From Stercorarius parasiticus (Eukaryota; Chordata; Aves; Charadriiformes; Stercorariidae): a DNA stretch of 64,000 nucleotides. The stretch's first letter is position 1, and each line of letters begins with the position of its first letter. Positions 21,501 to 36,500 of this stretch are shown piece after piece. Where the stretch lies: contig VWZL01000475.1 in the NCBI GenBank assembly GCA_013396915.1, positions 17,836 through 81,835 of the forward strand. Direction: 5' to 3'. A model generated the notes under the pieces. That model did no database searches. It had not been told where the DNA came from and was given only the letters and a program-made list of their open reading frames with translations. Made by a program: the position numbers and the translations under genes.

Positions 21501-24500
21501 CAGCTGCGCCTCAGGCAGTTAGTGACTACCTTCACGTGCCACAGTTTCTAAGAAATAAGAAGACATCACTTAGATGAAACACCTTGCATGTACAAAGGGA
21601 ACACATTTTTCTTTAAAGTGTCTTGTTAGTTATGTCAGTATTATTTTACCCTCATATGTTCCAGCTCTCATCAGAAAGTTCATCCTTCCAGGAGATAAGA
21701 GGAAATTCAGCATCTCTAATTAGAATTTCCTCCAAGCTGACTTCAGTACAAAAACTGCTGGGAACCTAGCTCATCAAATGCTTTTGATAATGTGTGTTAC
21801 AGGTTGTTTTTTAAAAATTCCTTGACTTTTCTCAAGGAAATAGTTAATTCAAACTGGTATTGAGGACTGATATCCCATAAAGTTATCAAGTGATACTCTT
21901 TGTGTTTGGATTAGTTAAGTCCTTTCATCTTTGTTGAGAAAAATAATAAAAAATATGCACACAGTGAAACTGTAGGCATAGGGGGTTTTCCATGTTGTAG
22001 GGTTTTTTAGCATTAACAAAATGGATATTCCATATGAAAAAAAATTGAGATCCCTTGGTCTAGAAATACATACATAATTGGTAGCAAAACCTGGAAAGGC
22101 AGCTTGTCAACATTAGCAGCTAACCAAAAACCTTGTTTGCTTTTGGACACTATACATGACAGTACTCACAATGACATAGCTAACAGGCATAAGTACTTGT
22201 ATCACATTTCATACAATTTAATTTATTCAGATAGCCTGTGCAGAAGCTGAGATTATTTTTGGATGTGTTATTTTATGTAATTACTGCATTTCAAATAAAT
22301 TTTGCTTTGTTTTCAGAAAGGTTATCAGCTAGCATCTCAGTTCGTATCTCTGTAAGCTTGAGTTTACAAAATCCCTGTGCTTAGAGGACAACAGCCTAAA
22401 AACTTGACCAGGAAGGATAAGTTTTCTCCTTTAAAAAAAGTCATAGCAGAAAGCCCTACATCAAAGTTAGTCTGCAAAGAGCAGTTTGCCTTGGAACACT
22501 GTCTAATAGTAAAAGTAGTACAAGTGCAGGTTGAGGTTGAGGATGGGGCAGTTTCTGGGTTCAGAGTTACCAGAGTTACGTATGTCCAGTAATACTGAAC
22601 TTATATCCAGAGGTAGTTTGATTTCCATAAGTCACAGTAATACATTAAAACGGAAAAACAAAAAACAAACACACAGAAAACAAAGGCTTACAGAGACAAG
22701 AACAAAGGAAGGAATCTGCTCTCTGTCTCCATTACTTCCTTTCTATCAATGGAAAGGCTTCTGTGTTTGAAGTGGCTCTTTTGTGAGTAGAGACTTGTGA
22801 TTCTGTAGGTTTTGGTTTGACTTCATACTGTGTATTTGCATACCAAAATCCACATGTAGATGACTGTGTTTCTCATCATTGTTGTCTGACTTCTTAGCTG
22901 TCTTGGAATAAGCATACAGATGCAATGAAAGATTCTATACAGGTTTTCAGAAGTACTAATCTTTAAGATGGCAGTTGTCATCCCCCCCAAATTACTGTGA
23001 TTTAAATATATATATGTGATTTTGTAAATGTAAGCTTCATAAATTCAAGAATTATTTCTTTTTATAGCCCTCTCCCCAATTCAGTTAAAAAAGTCTTCAA
23101 AATACTGTAAATATCTAAGCTTTATGTAGTGATAGAAATGTTTGTGAGATTCTGCTCCTTGAGGAAAAATTGTTGTGATATTTTCCTTTTAGAAAAGGTG
23201 CTGTCTTCTGACATTCCTTTTTCATATTTGAGTTCTTGAAGGCTGAATTTAGTTGTAACTTTAGTATGCTTATGAGGGTTTTCCTGTGTACAAGCTGTCA
23301 TCAACAGCTAACTTCAGCAGGTTATTGCAGGTGAAACAAGATAAAACGGGCTGGTTTTAACATGGATAAGGGGGGAGGGGATAATTTTCAGCTTTACTTC
23401 TAAGCACTGTTTCACTTCTTTCCAATGCAGTGTTTGGGAAGAAAAATCTGATTAATCTGATTTTCTTATATTTCCATCTGTCTTAGGTAAACATTAATAT
23501 ACTTCCAACTCCTTTTTTTCTGCAGGTTCTGCGGGCCTTTCTCCTCTGTTCTTCCTCCGCCACCCCTATCAGCTTAATTCAGTATCGTGCAGTAAACTTC
23601 TTGTTACCCAGGCTGGGGATGGAGGAAAGAGTAGTTACGTTAATTCAAAGTACGAAATCCTGTAAGGTTGTGAAAGCACACGTTAGTCTACCAGTGCAGC
23701 TCAGCTTAGTTCCTGCTGTAGTGCTTGTACCCTGCCATAACTCTTACTGTCTCTGACATAGCACTAACTACTCACACTGAGCTTGTTGGGGAACTGTATT
23801 GTGTGAAAGTTAGTAAAATTTCAGGAATCCAGGTGATGAGGAGCATGGTAGAAATACATGGGATTAGTGTCAGTCTTCACTGTACAGAGAGACCCTGTTT
23901 TCTCCTTTTTGACTTTGCTTCCATTGCCTCACACTGATGTATTTTCTGTTGTCTTCTGACTCACTTGCTGTTTTCAAGGTGCCTATGGCAGAGTTGTACA
24001 ACATAGACAATTGGCACAAACCTGTGTCAGTAATCGCTACTTTCTCATTCCCTGCTGCTGCTTTCCTAGACTCCTTTTTGCCATACCATTAGTGCACGTT
24101 CTGAGGCTTTCATGATCAGACTGCCTGTTCTAAGGCTTTTCTCTTTCATGCTCCTTGGAGTCTTGAGGAAACAATATCTGCTTGTTGCTGTTGCCTCCAA
24201 AACCAGGAGTAAGGAACTTGGGCTCTGACAACAGAAGTCTGCCGGGTTTCAACTAACGGGGGATAGTTATTTTATTCAATCTTTTTTCCTCCAGGTTCCT
24301 TTTCAACTTCTGCCACTATTTCCATGGACTCCACAGATCTTTTCTTGACATTTCATTGGCGTGGCTGCTTTGTGTCTACCATTGGCTTCAAGTGCTGGAA
24401 GTAGCAAATGGAGGAAGACTGATGGAGACATGTTTAACATAGTCTGCTGCTTGTTATCCACTGCTCTATATTGCTTCACTTTTTCTTGTGGTTAAACAAA

Positions 24501-27500
24501 ATGCTTATGATGCATGTCTTGCATGCTGTTCTAGGAACAGGAGAGGTGCCTGAGGACTGGAGGAAAGGCAATGTCACTTCAGTCTTCAAAAAGAGCAATA
24601 AGGGGGACCCAGGAAACTACAGGCCAGTCAGCCTCATCTCCATCCCTGCAAAGGTGATGGAACAGCTCATTCTGGATGTCATTTCTAAGTATGTGGAGGA
24701 AAAGAAGGTTATTGGGGGTGGTCAAGATGGATTCACCAAGGGGAAATCACGCTTGACCAGTCTGATAGCCTTCTGTGATGGCATGACTGGCTGGTTTTAG
24801 ATGAGGGAAGGGCAGTGGATGTTGTCTACCTTGAGGCTTTTGACACTGTCTCACTGTGGACAGTGAGATGGATTGAGAACCATCTGAATGGCAAAACTCA
24901 GAGGATTGTGATCAGCAGCGCGGAGTCTAGTTGGAGGCCTGTAGCTAGCCCTGTTCCCCAGGGGTCAGTACTGGGTCTGGTCTTGCTCAACATATTTATC
25001 AGTGACCTCGATGAGGGGATAGAGTGTACCCTCAGCAAGTTTACTGATGATGGAAAACTGGAAGGAGTGGCTGACACACCAGAAGGCTGCGCCACTGTTG
25101 AGCGAGACCTGGACAGGCTGGAGAGTTGGGTGGAGAGGAACCTAATGAAGTTCAACAAGGGCAAGTAGAAGGTCCTGCACCTGGGGAGGTATAACCCCAT
25201 GCACCAGTACAGGTTAGGGGCTGACCTGCTGGAAAGCAACTCTGCAGAGAGGGACCTAGGAGTCTTGGTGGGCAACAAGTTGCCCATGAAGCAGCAATGT
25301 GCGCTTGTGGCCGCCAAGAAGGCCAATGGTCTCCTGGGATGCGTTAAAAAGAGCATGGCCAGCAGGTTGAGGGAGGTCATCCTACCACTCTGCTCTGCCC
25401 CGGTGAGGCCACACCTGGAGTACCGTGTTCAGTTCTGGGCTCCCCAGTTCAAAAAGGACAAGGAACTACTGGAGAGAGTCCAGTGGAGGGCTACAAAGAT
25501 GATCAAGGGAACGGAGCATCTCTCTTATGAGGAAAGGCTGATAGACCTGGGTCTGTTTAGCCTGGAGAAGAGAAGACTGAGAGGGGATCTCATCAATGCT
25601 TATGAATATCTAAATGGCGGGTGTCAAGAGGACGAGGCCAGACTCTTTTCAGTGGTGCTCAGTGAAAGGACAAGGGTCAATGGGCACAAACTGGAACACA
25701 GGAAGTTCTGTCTGAACATAAGGAAAAACTTCTTTCCTTTGAGGGTGGCAGAGCACTGGAACAGGCTGCCCAGAGAGGCTGTGAAGTCTCTTTCTCTGGA
25801 GATATTCAAAACCCAATGGATGCGTTCCTGTGCAGCCTGCTCTAGGTGAACCTGCTTTGGCAGGAGGGATGATCTCTAGAGGTCCCTTCCAACACCTGCC
25901 ATTCTGTGAGTTCCAAGTATCAGATGAATCCCAGGGCTGGAGCTGGCTACCACAGTACCATGATGTTACACATTTGTGAAACCAAAATTACATTCATCTC
26001 TTTAATTGTAATGCTGAATTGAAATCTCTTGTTCAGTCTCCTCTCCAACACTGCTCTTTCCTGCTTTTCAGGTTTTTCTTTCCCATTAGATGTACTTCTT
26101 TAACCTTTCTTGACTATGCTAGTTCTCATGTTTATGACTGTTCTTAATCATAACTTTGAATGGTCTCTGTTCATACAAGCTTTTTAGGATTGATGTTGCT
26201 GCTATAACCACAGGTATTTGCAAATCAGCTATGCTTTAATGTATTCTTATGCTGTTTCTGAGCTTTTTAGTGAACTGAAAGCGAAGACTGAATTACTGTC
26301 TGAGGTTCGTAGAAGGTATTTGCCATTGTTTTTTCATCTTTTTGGTAACCAAAAAAACCCAAAACCACCTTCCACCAAATACTTCAAAGCTCACATATGC
26401 ATGGGCAACATATGTATGAAATCTGCATGTAAGGCTTTGTCTCCACTTTGTCGTCAATCTCCTTTGAAACTGTACTTTTGATGTTAAGGTTCTCGTAATG
26501 CCACCATGCTTTATTTCATCTGTTCATATTCAGCAGAATTTGGATTATATCAGAATTAGTTATAGCTTTTAAGTAAAAGGCTTTATTTATTCTTTATTAC
26601 ACCTTGCTCAGATAATTTCACCAAATGTTCAGCCAACACATTATTATTGTTAGTCAGAATGTAAATTAGAGGCTGACGCACTTGCCCCATCAGCTTACAA
26701 ATTAAGCAGTTAATCAATTTTGGTGTGATATTCCCCCATGGGGTTTGTGTTGCTGACTCACATATGCTCAATATCTTCTCCTTTCAACAACAAGCAGGAG
26801 TGCAAATGAAGCTTGCTCCCAGCTGAGCATTCACTGGTTATGGCATTCCAAATCCATCAGTCAGTATATCCTCCTGATAGATATTATTGTCTTATTGCTC
26901 CTGGTTACCTCTTTCCTGAGCATTACTTGAATACAAAGCAGACAATTATATATGCATACTTTAAAAGCTAATAGTGAAGACAGTGTTACAGGATTATTCC
27001 TTATGTTATTGAAGGGGTAAACTGAATGTGGAACTTCTGCTTATTTCATACAGTATTTTTATTAAACAGCAGATATTTCTGTAACATCTGTTCAATAGAC
27101 TTGCAATATTAAATGAGTTTTTAAGAACAGAATTCTACAGTTAAAATTCTGAGGTAAGCTTGAGGGGGAGGAGGACAATTTGATAGGTGAACAGAAGTTT
27201 AAGCCATTTTTGATGTCACAGAAATATCACTTACGGTTTTTTCTGTTTATACAGTGATTAAAGTTAGAATAAACAAGATTTTGTCTCTAACTTTCATAAT
27301 CTTTAGTAATTTTATTTCTATCGTATTTTGGGACGGACACCACCATTTAATAATGCAAGCTTCCATGTACTTCTGTGTTTTTTAAAGAAAAAAAAAGTAA
27401 ATAACTAGTTTTGAACTGTCTTTGACATATTTGTGTAATTTTCCACTTACTATTTTTTTTACTGAAAAAGCATAATGTTCTTTGCCTTTGGACAAAGTTT

Positions 27501-30500
27501 TACGAAACTGATTAAAATAAAATGTAATAGTAAGAGTGAGGTCTCACGCTTGTTATATAGCTAACCATTAAATTTTAGTGTCGATTTTTGTCTGTGTCCT
27601 TATTTAATCTTAAATTCTGTCAACAAAATCTTGGGTGTGGCATGGCCTAGGAGGGAGAGTCAAATCTCCCCCTTTCCACAGTGATAAAAATATTAGATTT
27701 CTTTTTCTATGGCTCTAGCAATCTTAGCAAAATGGGAGTCCATCCAGGCTTTATCAAGCATCATATTATACATAATTAAGGTCAGGGTGTGGGCTTGTTC
27801 TTTGTGGTTTTGATTTCTCCTTAAACAAGTCATCAGTTCCTCAAGATCCCTGTAGGCATCCTGCCAGTTCCTTAGTATCTCTGTAACATTATGGAAGTAA
27901 GTAAAGGAACTCAAAAGGAGACACCATGGAAAGAATCATACGGTAGCCACTCTGAGTAGCTGTGTTGGTTTTCAGCAATGAAAGTGTTTAATCAGCTGGC
28001 ATGTTGATCCCATCCTTTGTTATTAAAATCTTTCTGTGCCATACCAATTCAAGTCACTTCAATTTTTGTACCTGCTGCTGTCTAAACTAAAATCTGGATG
28101 TAAGTAATCTTACTTGCAACCCTTCTCTACAAGGTGCAGCTTTAAGCTCTTCAGTTGGCAGTGCGTTCCACCTCTTCCTTTTTTCCTTCCCTCTTCCTCC
28201 CTCTGTATCTCTACTGTGCTTTAGAAGTATCACCCATTCCTTAGCCTGCTTCTGAAAGTGCACAAATCTGGCTCCATGCAAAGTAACTGGCAGACTCGTG
28301 ATATCAAATCTTCCTGCTTTTTCTTAGTCCAGAAAAATAAGCCTGTGTTGCTTCAGTCTATGGCAGGAAGGGAAAAAGCAAGGGAGTGTATTCCTGCAGA
28401 TACCCAGGGGATACAGAAGCAATATTGATGTAGGAAACAAATAATACAGGGAGAAAGTGAAGTTTCTGCTGTTACTTTGAGGATGGGAAGTTAGGTTATT
28501 CTTGTGCTTAGTGTTGCAGTGTACAGTTAGATGAGGAATCTCTCTCCATCTCCCCTGTCCCTTGGTAATAAAGGGACCCCCTTTACATGTGGCACAAAAA
28601 ATACCCTTTCAGAGGGATTAGAGTGGAAATACATAATTTTCCATTTGCTCAAGTAATGCTATTTTTCTGTGCAGTTTGCATTTAATATAATGTTTAGAAT
28701 CAGAGTGCAGATAAATCATAGAATCATAGAATAGTTTGGCTTGGAACACACCTTTAAGGTTGCCTAGTCCGACCCGCCCTGCGATGAGCAGGGACTTCTT
28801 CAGCCAGACCAGGTTGCTCAGAGCCCTGTCCAAACCTTGAATGTTTCGAGGGATGGAACATCTAGCACCTCTCTGGGCAACATGTTTGTAAAAACACCAT
28901 CCTCATTATAACGTATTTCTTCCTAATTTCTTCCTAAGTAGCAACACCAGGATAAAATTAAGCCAGGTAGGAAAATCATAGAGTCAGACTAGGTATCTTG
29001 TGAAACTTTCAAAGTAAACACTGAAAAGGGTTACTTTGACATCCTCCCTCCTGCCCCAAGGTGAGACCAAAACTTGATTTTGAAACCAATTATGTATTGA
29101 GAGTTGAAGGGGCAGTGAGCTAGTAACAGCATTACTTTTGCTGGCTTATGAAGTTCAGCTTTGGATTGTCATCAATTAAATAGTAACGCCTACGTGCACA
29201 TAAACTTGCACAGACTGTTTTCTGGTAACCGTCAAATCTTTCTGAAGCAATTCTGAATCTGAAAATGCATATGAAAACTGTAAAGTGATTTTTTTTTTTT
29301 TTAACTCATCTCTTCTTGTTTGCAGACACTTACGTCTGAAAACATCTCATGTTTTCTCAATGGACTTAGCTAAGGGATTTCTTTTCTAATGTTTTTGAAA
29401 GATGAGCTTTTTTTTCTCTTTTTAGTAGTAAGAAGAATGAATTGGAGATGATCCTCCAAATTCTGAGATTGGCCAAAGAGAAGCAAAGGGGAGGAAGGAA
29501 TGCATGCAAAGATAAGAGGCGAGTGAGAGGAGCACAGGAGTTTATTTTACTTCTCTGTAATCTAGAAGGTGGATAATGCTTGGTTTTGCTTGTTTTGCGT
29601 AATGTGGGGGTTTTTTTATCTCCAGTGTGCACGTCTTATTTTCATTGTCTTGATCACTTTACTGGGAGTCCTGCATGGTCAGGCATGTAACCGTCCATTT
29701 TACCACAGTTAAAGTGAAGCATATGTTCCACCTTAATCTTACTGAAGCATAAGAATAATTAAGTACCAAGAAATGTGTATCTTGGGTATACTGGGTAGGT
29801 GACCCTCCCCAAAATCAAGACTTCTAGACTTACAAAATATCTTAAGTGAAAATCTACATACAAAAGTGTTCACCTGGTTGTGCAAATGAATATGCACTGT
29901 GTGTTACAATATTAATTATAAGTTATAATATGCTAAAAGTGTATTACTCATGCCTTCTTGAGAACAATGGTTTTGCAATACGCTTTTTGTGACTGCCTCA
30001 ATGTATCTCCATACGAAAGCAAAAAATTTTCCTATTTTTCTGCTACGACATACTGGTAATGTTTTCCCCACTGACCTTGAAAATGCAATGTCAAGTACGA
30101 ACAACAGAAGTAGTGGAGAGGTTTACTCCGGCCCAGTTTGTTAATCTACCTGTTCATGTTTTGTTTGGGCTACGCTGGCCTCTCTTCGTGCTGTGTCCGT
30201 GTGGCCAGGTTCCAGCCTGGTGAACCACGGAAGAAATGCATGTTCAAAACTCCTGCAAGTTGGCTGTGCTGGTTTCGGCTGGGGCAAACGTAGTGGCTAA
30301 TCTGGGGCTATGTTTGGACTTGTGCTGGAAACTGTTCATAGCACAGGGATGTTTTAGTCATTGCTGAGCAGTGCTTACACAGAGTCAAGGCCTTTTCTGC
30401 TCCTCACACTGCCTCACCAGTGAGTTGGCTGGGCATGCAGAAGGAACTGGTAGGGGACGCAGCTGGGACAGCTGACCCCAAATGACCAAAGGGATATTCC

Positions 30501-33500
30501 CTACCATAGGATGTCACACTCAGCAATAAAACCAGGGGGAAGGTTGTCCAGGGGGCTACTACTCAGGGACTGGCTGTGCATCAGTCGGTTGGTGGTGAGC
30601 AATTGTTTTCATTTGCATCACTTGTTTTTCTTGGGTTTTATTCTCTCTGTTATTTTCCTTTTCATTACAATTTATCATTATTATTATTGTTGTTGTTATT
30701 TTATTTCAATTATTAAACTGTTCTTACCTCAACCCACGAGTTTTCTCACTTTTACCCTTCCAGTTCTCTTCCCCCCCATCCTGCTGGGGTGGAGGGTGAG
30801 CAAGTGGCTGCATGGTGCTTAGTTGCTGGCTGGGGTTAAACCACGACAGTGGCTTACAGTTTTAGTGCTGTAATAGTCAAAGAAAATTGCCATGCCAATA
30901 GCTTTTTCTGAAGTCCTGAGATCTTAGAGTTTAGGGCTTCACTTTCCCCTATCTTTTCACACACCAGGGACTTGGCCATCATCTTAACTTTGTGAAAACA
31001 GAAGGGATGATTACGATAGAATTAGTATGTCTTCTCTCTGTTACTGCAGTGCAGTTTACAATCTGTTGCATTTTATACATCTTATTTCCTTCTGTTCCCA
31101 GAGAGACTGATATTTCTGCACAACCTTGTGATGTGTGCTGTCACTTCAAACTCTCCAATGTTATACCTGCTGCGTTTTCACCAAAGCCAAATGTTGCTAC
31201 AAGCTTTCACAGGGGAAGCTAGGTCAGAGACTCAGCTGTCAAAATCTCTCTTGTTCTGGGAATCTTTCTTCTTGCTTGGAGGACATACTAGGGGAATACA
31301 CTTCACTTTGAAAAGTAGATGTGTAATTCCTATTCTAGTCAATAGAGCCTGGACAGAAATTTGGCTGACTTGCTGCTAGGCGTTTCACTTAGTCTGAGCT
31401 GAATTGCTCTCCAAGTTTCATTGATTTAATCTCAAAATGTATTTAGTCCTCACCTTCATGGCTTTGGGTGGGAATGTTGCCCAGAAAGAAGAGCTGAATG
31501 AATGTTCAGGGAACACCAATTAAAAAACTTGGTGACTTCTGACTGAAAGTTGTTTCTCTATGCACAGCCTTTTCTATGCTTTTGTGAATTTAAGAACAGT
31601 GGAATTTTATGGAAATACTGTCTGTCGCTGGTTCTTTTCAGGACAAGACATGAGGCTAGATGCATCTTTGGTCTGACAATGTATTTAGGTATTACTGGGA
31701 CAATTTGTTGCTGATAAACTTGGAAATGGTGGGTGTTGATATGTCCAGACAGGAAAACAAGAATAATTTAAGTCATAGCTTCGAGAGACTTTAGTAGATG
31801 TGAGAATCAAGACTAGCTCATATCTTTTTATCTACACTAAGGCCTCTTTTTGCAAATCTACAGGTGAAACATTACTATTCATTCATAAAGTGGTATTTAT
31901 ACTGTTGCAGCATATTAATATCTTACAATACTTGATTCTGTTCGGTAGTTGATTAATGACAGCAGATCTGGTAGATCTAAATGGAATCAACGCTCTTCTG
32001 TAGAATTTATGATCTCATAGATTTGGGGGGTAAATTTGAAGATTTTTTGTGTTTGCTATTGTAGTCTATAGCTTTATAAAGCAAACACAATCTGTCCCTA
32101 GTCCCTGCTTTTTCCTCAACTGAAATCTACAGAGGTGCTTATGTTGGATCACATTGGAGAGAAAACATTGGTAAGCCTTTCAACAGGAAGTAGATTACTA
32201 AAGGAAATTTCTTGGTCTGAAACAGAATTTTGTTCACATTCGGAACACACTGCAAGTTTAGCTCTGTAAGAGAAAATCTCCTGAAGAGATGTTAACCTTT
32301 TAGTGTTCATTGGTCAACAGTTGCCAGTTTGAAGGACAGCAGAGTTGATGGTGGTACAGAGAAGAGCAATTAGAGTGATCAGAGTGACGGAGCAACTTCC
32401 TTGAGGAGAGACTAAGAGGCTGAGACTCCTGAAGGAGTGGAGAAGGCTGGGGGGCTGTGACTATTTATAAAAGCATGAAGGTAGTGGATAAGTTGAATGC
32501 AGTAGTTGTTTACCAGAATTCATGAGACTTGAACTAGCTGTCATTCACTGTAACTACTAGACTAATTTAGAATAGATTAAGTATTTCTGAGCTGCTGCTG
32601 CAGGAGTTCTGAAGGCAAAGATTATCAGCAGGTTTGCCAAATTCATATGCAACAAGCCCATAAATAAATACTGACAGGAACAACTGGGGATGTATCTCCG
32701 GCATCCTTGCTGTTATCAGTGTGGATTCTGAGGAAGTACAAGGGGAACAGATTGCGGAAAAGAACCGGGCTTGCGTGCTCTTCCTAAGTGGCATTTTCCA
32801 TTACAGCTATCAGGGACGAAGTGTGCGTCTGATGCAGAAGATCATTTCTTATATTTGCTGTTTCCCCATTTGTGTGGTTTACTCTTTATTTGTAAAGAAT
32901 CACTTTTCCCATACAAATTACACTGTTTTATTTTTATATGAGCTATCCTAAACTGACCGTAGATATAATTTCTTATTTCTTTCATGTTTTACAGTGAATA
33001 ACCCTATACCTTCCAACCTGAAGTCAGAAGCTAAAAAGGCAGCTAAAATATTACGAGAATTTACAGAAATAACTTCCAGAAATGGACCCGATAAAATCAT
33101 ACCTCGTGAGTAAAGAAAATGTTTTGATTCAGCTAAAACCTCCAGCACTCCGCTGTGTTGCAGTCATGCTCTCTTTACCAATTCCCTCTGTTTTCACTGA
33201 CCATAACTTAGAGAGGAATGAAGATCTGGAGTGCCACAACTTTTGTGAAAACCTTTTGGAAGTGAAGGGGTTTGCTGTATTATAAGCAGACATTACTTTC
33301 TGGGAGAGATCTTTTGCATGTTCACAACCACAGGATGTCTGCACAGGAAGGCTTCTCTCTGGGGTGGGTGGACTGTGTCGTGCTCACCCTGTGAATATCT
33401 GTTCTTAAGGGAGAACCTGGAAGAGTAGCTCTAGTTCTTGAATATCTGTGTTTATTAGAATTAGCTATATGAAAGTAAGTTGAAGGAAAAAGATCAGGGT

Positions 33501-36500
33501 ATGTTTCTCCTTTGGTACTGATTAAGCACTCTTATTTGCTGCTGTCCTCTTTGGTTTTGCAATTGGTATTCTGTGTTTCTCCTAGTATCTTCCTTCATCT
33601 GGTGTTGCTGGTTGTGGCTTTGAATTTATAACTATTGTGTTCCAGAAGGATTGTAATACGAGTTGCAGGATGATGACACTTTATTTACCACAAACATTGG
33701 CTAATGGTATAAGCTAATTAGGCTGCTGTGTGTCACTGTGATTTAAATTCAGACTCCTCCAAAAATCTGTAGAGACATGGATGTCGACTATTCGCTGTCT
33801 CTTTATCTTTCTAAGGGTACTCACACACAATATTCATGGCAATAAGCAAACTAATTCTATACGAGCTAACTGGGATGGGTGAAGCAGTTGTGTCAGTGTA
33901 GAGATTGGTGGAGGCTAACGTGACCTGTGACTAGCTTTGTGGTTGACTATGGAGTGGAAGTGTCATTGTCAGTTCAGCTTTTTTTTTTTCAGTTTTCTTT
34001 AAGCTTTTGCTTCGACTGTTTGACTCTTATGTGTTCAAAATGGCTAAATATAGAGTTTTATTTTCTCCTTCTTCTAGAACTTCTCTTACAAGATCTTGAA
34101 TAAATGAATTTGCTGTTTCAGCTCATGTAATAGCTAAAGCCAAAGGCCTTGCAGTTTTGTCCGTTATCAAGGCTGGATTTTTGGTGACTGCTCGAGGTGG
34201 AAGTGGAATTGTATTAGCTCGTCTTCCTAATGGAAGTAAGTGGCTATTTTCCTTTTGTATTTCATGGGAGAATTAAAAAAAAAAACAAAATGTTTTCTTC
34301 ATTATTTCTTTTCATGGCATGAAGCCCAAGATGTGTGAGGATTCAAGCCAGTAGGTGACAATGTTTGGTTTCAAAGCTGTTTTCAAAATTTTTTACCTAC
34401 TTTTGACCAGATGTAAATGCTTTCAGTATCTTTGTAGAAAAGGATGAAATATAAAAGCGTATAGTTTAAAACTCATTAGAATAATGAATTATATCCAATT
34501 ATGGACAACTGTATGATAAGTAATTTGTAACAAAGATTTGTTTAGATCATGAGGGTTTGTATGTCTTAAATTCCTTTCTGTGGGATAAACCAGAATAGCT
34601 ACATGATTTCATTGTAGTGGTTTTGAACATAGTTTTAAATAGATAATTTTTTAGCATTTTTTAACTCTAATAATAAAATTAGTATTTCCTGTAATGTGTG
34701 GTAAAAAATCTGTAAATTTGTCTTGTTTTGCATGACAGCCTGGTCTGCTCCTTCTGCAATAGGAATTGCTGGCCTTGGTGGTGGATTTGAAATTGGAATT
34801 GAGGTATAACTTTGCATTTGAAATACTTTCTGGTAACTTCTTTTGCAAGAAATTAAAATGCATTGACAAAGATCTGGATGTTAATGAGATAGTAGAATTT
34901 ATTTTTCTGTGTAAAAAAGCTATTGAAAAATTCATTTATACAAGACAAACAAAACAGGAGGTTTGATCCTATCGGTCTAATTGCTTGGAGAGATTTAAAT
35001 GAAAAGAAGTGACATAAGAGCTATTTTCTCAATTTCTCACTTTGAGCAGACTGACTTTTTCCCTTATGGAAAGCTTCCTGTCAGTGTTCACATGTAAGCC
35101 AATTGGAGTTAATTAAAAGTATCCTATACTTAATACTGTATCAAATTATTTGTTAAAGAGCACAAGGACTCCATCTGGCAGGAAACTGAAAAGAATTGAA
35201 GGTAGAGTGAAATGGCGTCTAGCTCATCTTACCGTATTTCATGCATTTCCCACTTCACCCTTCAGTTTGGGAGCACCAAAACTGATGGTACCTCCTCTGA
35301 AGGAATGCTACAGAAAATGAGCCCGTTTCCAGCCAGCAGAAATGGTTAAAGTAAGGGACTCTCAGCACGTTCCAAGAAATCCTGTTGATCTGAGCCCTGA
35401 CAGTGCTCTGCCTCTGCTTCCCATCTCTTCTTCCTCACAGCTCCTTCACCCTTGTTTGTTCCTGTTTTTCCTCCTCTTTCCCACCCTAGCGCAGTCCTGT
35501 CCTTCTCCTTTCTTTCTGTTCAGCTTCCATTCTGCTGATTCCCAAAGAAAATCAAAGTAACAGTATGCTGCCAACAAGATCTCTTGCTATAGGTGTTCTA
35601 CTTTTCTGAAGAATCCATGCATAGCTGATCTGGGTGGTCCACACCAGCCCCCAGTGTGTCTCCAACTACCCAGCTATCCCTGTCCTGACAGCCAGTCAGC
35701 CAGCACTCACATAACGAGCAATGAATCAATATTTTATTGTATCCTCATTGTTCGCTGTGTGATCTCAGGCATTATTACCGTGCACTTTTTAAAGGACACT
35801 GTAAATACAAAATCATTAGTTTTTGTAAGGAGTTTCCTTTGGTTTTCATTACTACAGGATCTAAACGCATTACAAAACATTGAGTTTGAGCCCCAGGGTT
35901 TGGGTTTTGGTTATGGGGCTTGGGTGGGTTTTTTTTGCTTTTATGACAATAAAACAGCCTTTTCACATTCAATCTATGAAACTTCTCCTTTAATCATCTC
36001 CATCTGATATTTTAGATAATGTAACCATTTCCTATTGATACTTACTCAAATAATTTCAATACAAAAGCTATTTCTGAGAGAGTGTTTTTTCTGAGAAATA
36101 TTGTGCCCTTCATTTGAAATTTTAGTCAGCTTACAAAATACTGTTTCCTTACTGCCATTGTTATAACACAGTCTTATTTACTTCTTCAAGAGAAGAGATG
36201 CTATTCAGAAATACCTAAGTGGCTTAGGACCCCAGAGTCCAATTTCAGCATTTTTAGTCATATATAATCTTAAACCTTGTAGAAATTGGTTGAATTTTAT
36301 TCTTACAGGAGAGATTATAGTTGGCATAGTTGTAGTGGTGCTTATGGGTGGTTTTAAACAAGAAGGAAATTACGGACTTAAGAAGTCGTAGCATTTGCAT
36401 GCTTTTGCAAGTGAAAAAACTTGGTACCTCAAATTAAAGACCAATTTTAAAATTCATCTAAATACTTTCCTTGAAGGTTTTCTCACTATGGATTCATTTA

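Larger units (their letters stand above)
18570..32994 (+). other. SH3YL1 intron 1
   Basis: A 14.4-kb intron. After the CpG island it turns AT-rich. It contains CR1 copies at 24531-25910, 28713-28936 and 32340-32575, a solo LTR at 30265-30848, and minus-strand frames at 27693-27914 and 28087-28281 with no recognised product. From 18.9 to 24.5 kb I see nothing specific. Confidence 0.85.

Noticed and set aside
24898..25380. 160-codon minus-strand frame
   Set aside because: Antisense of CR1 ORF2.
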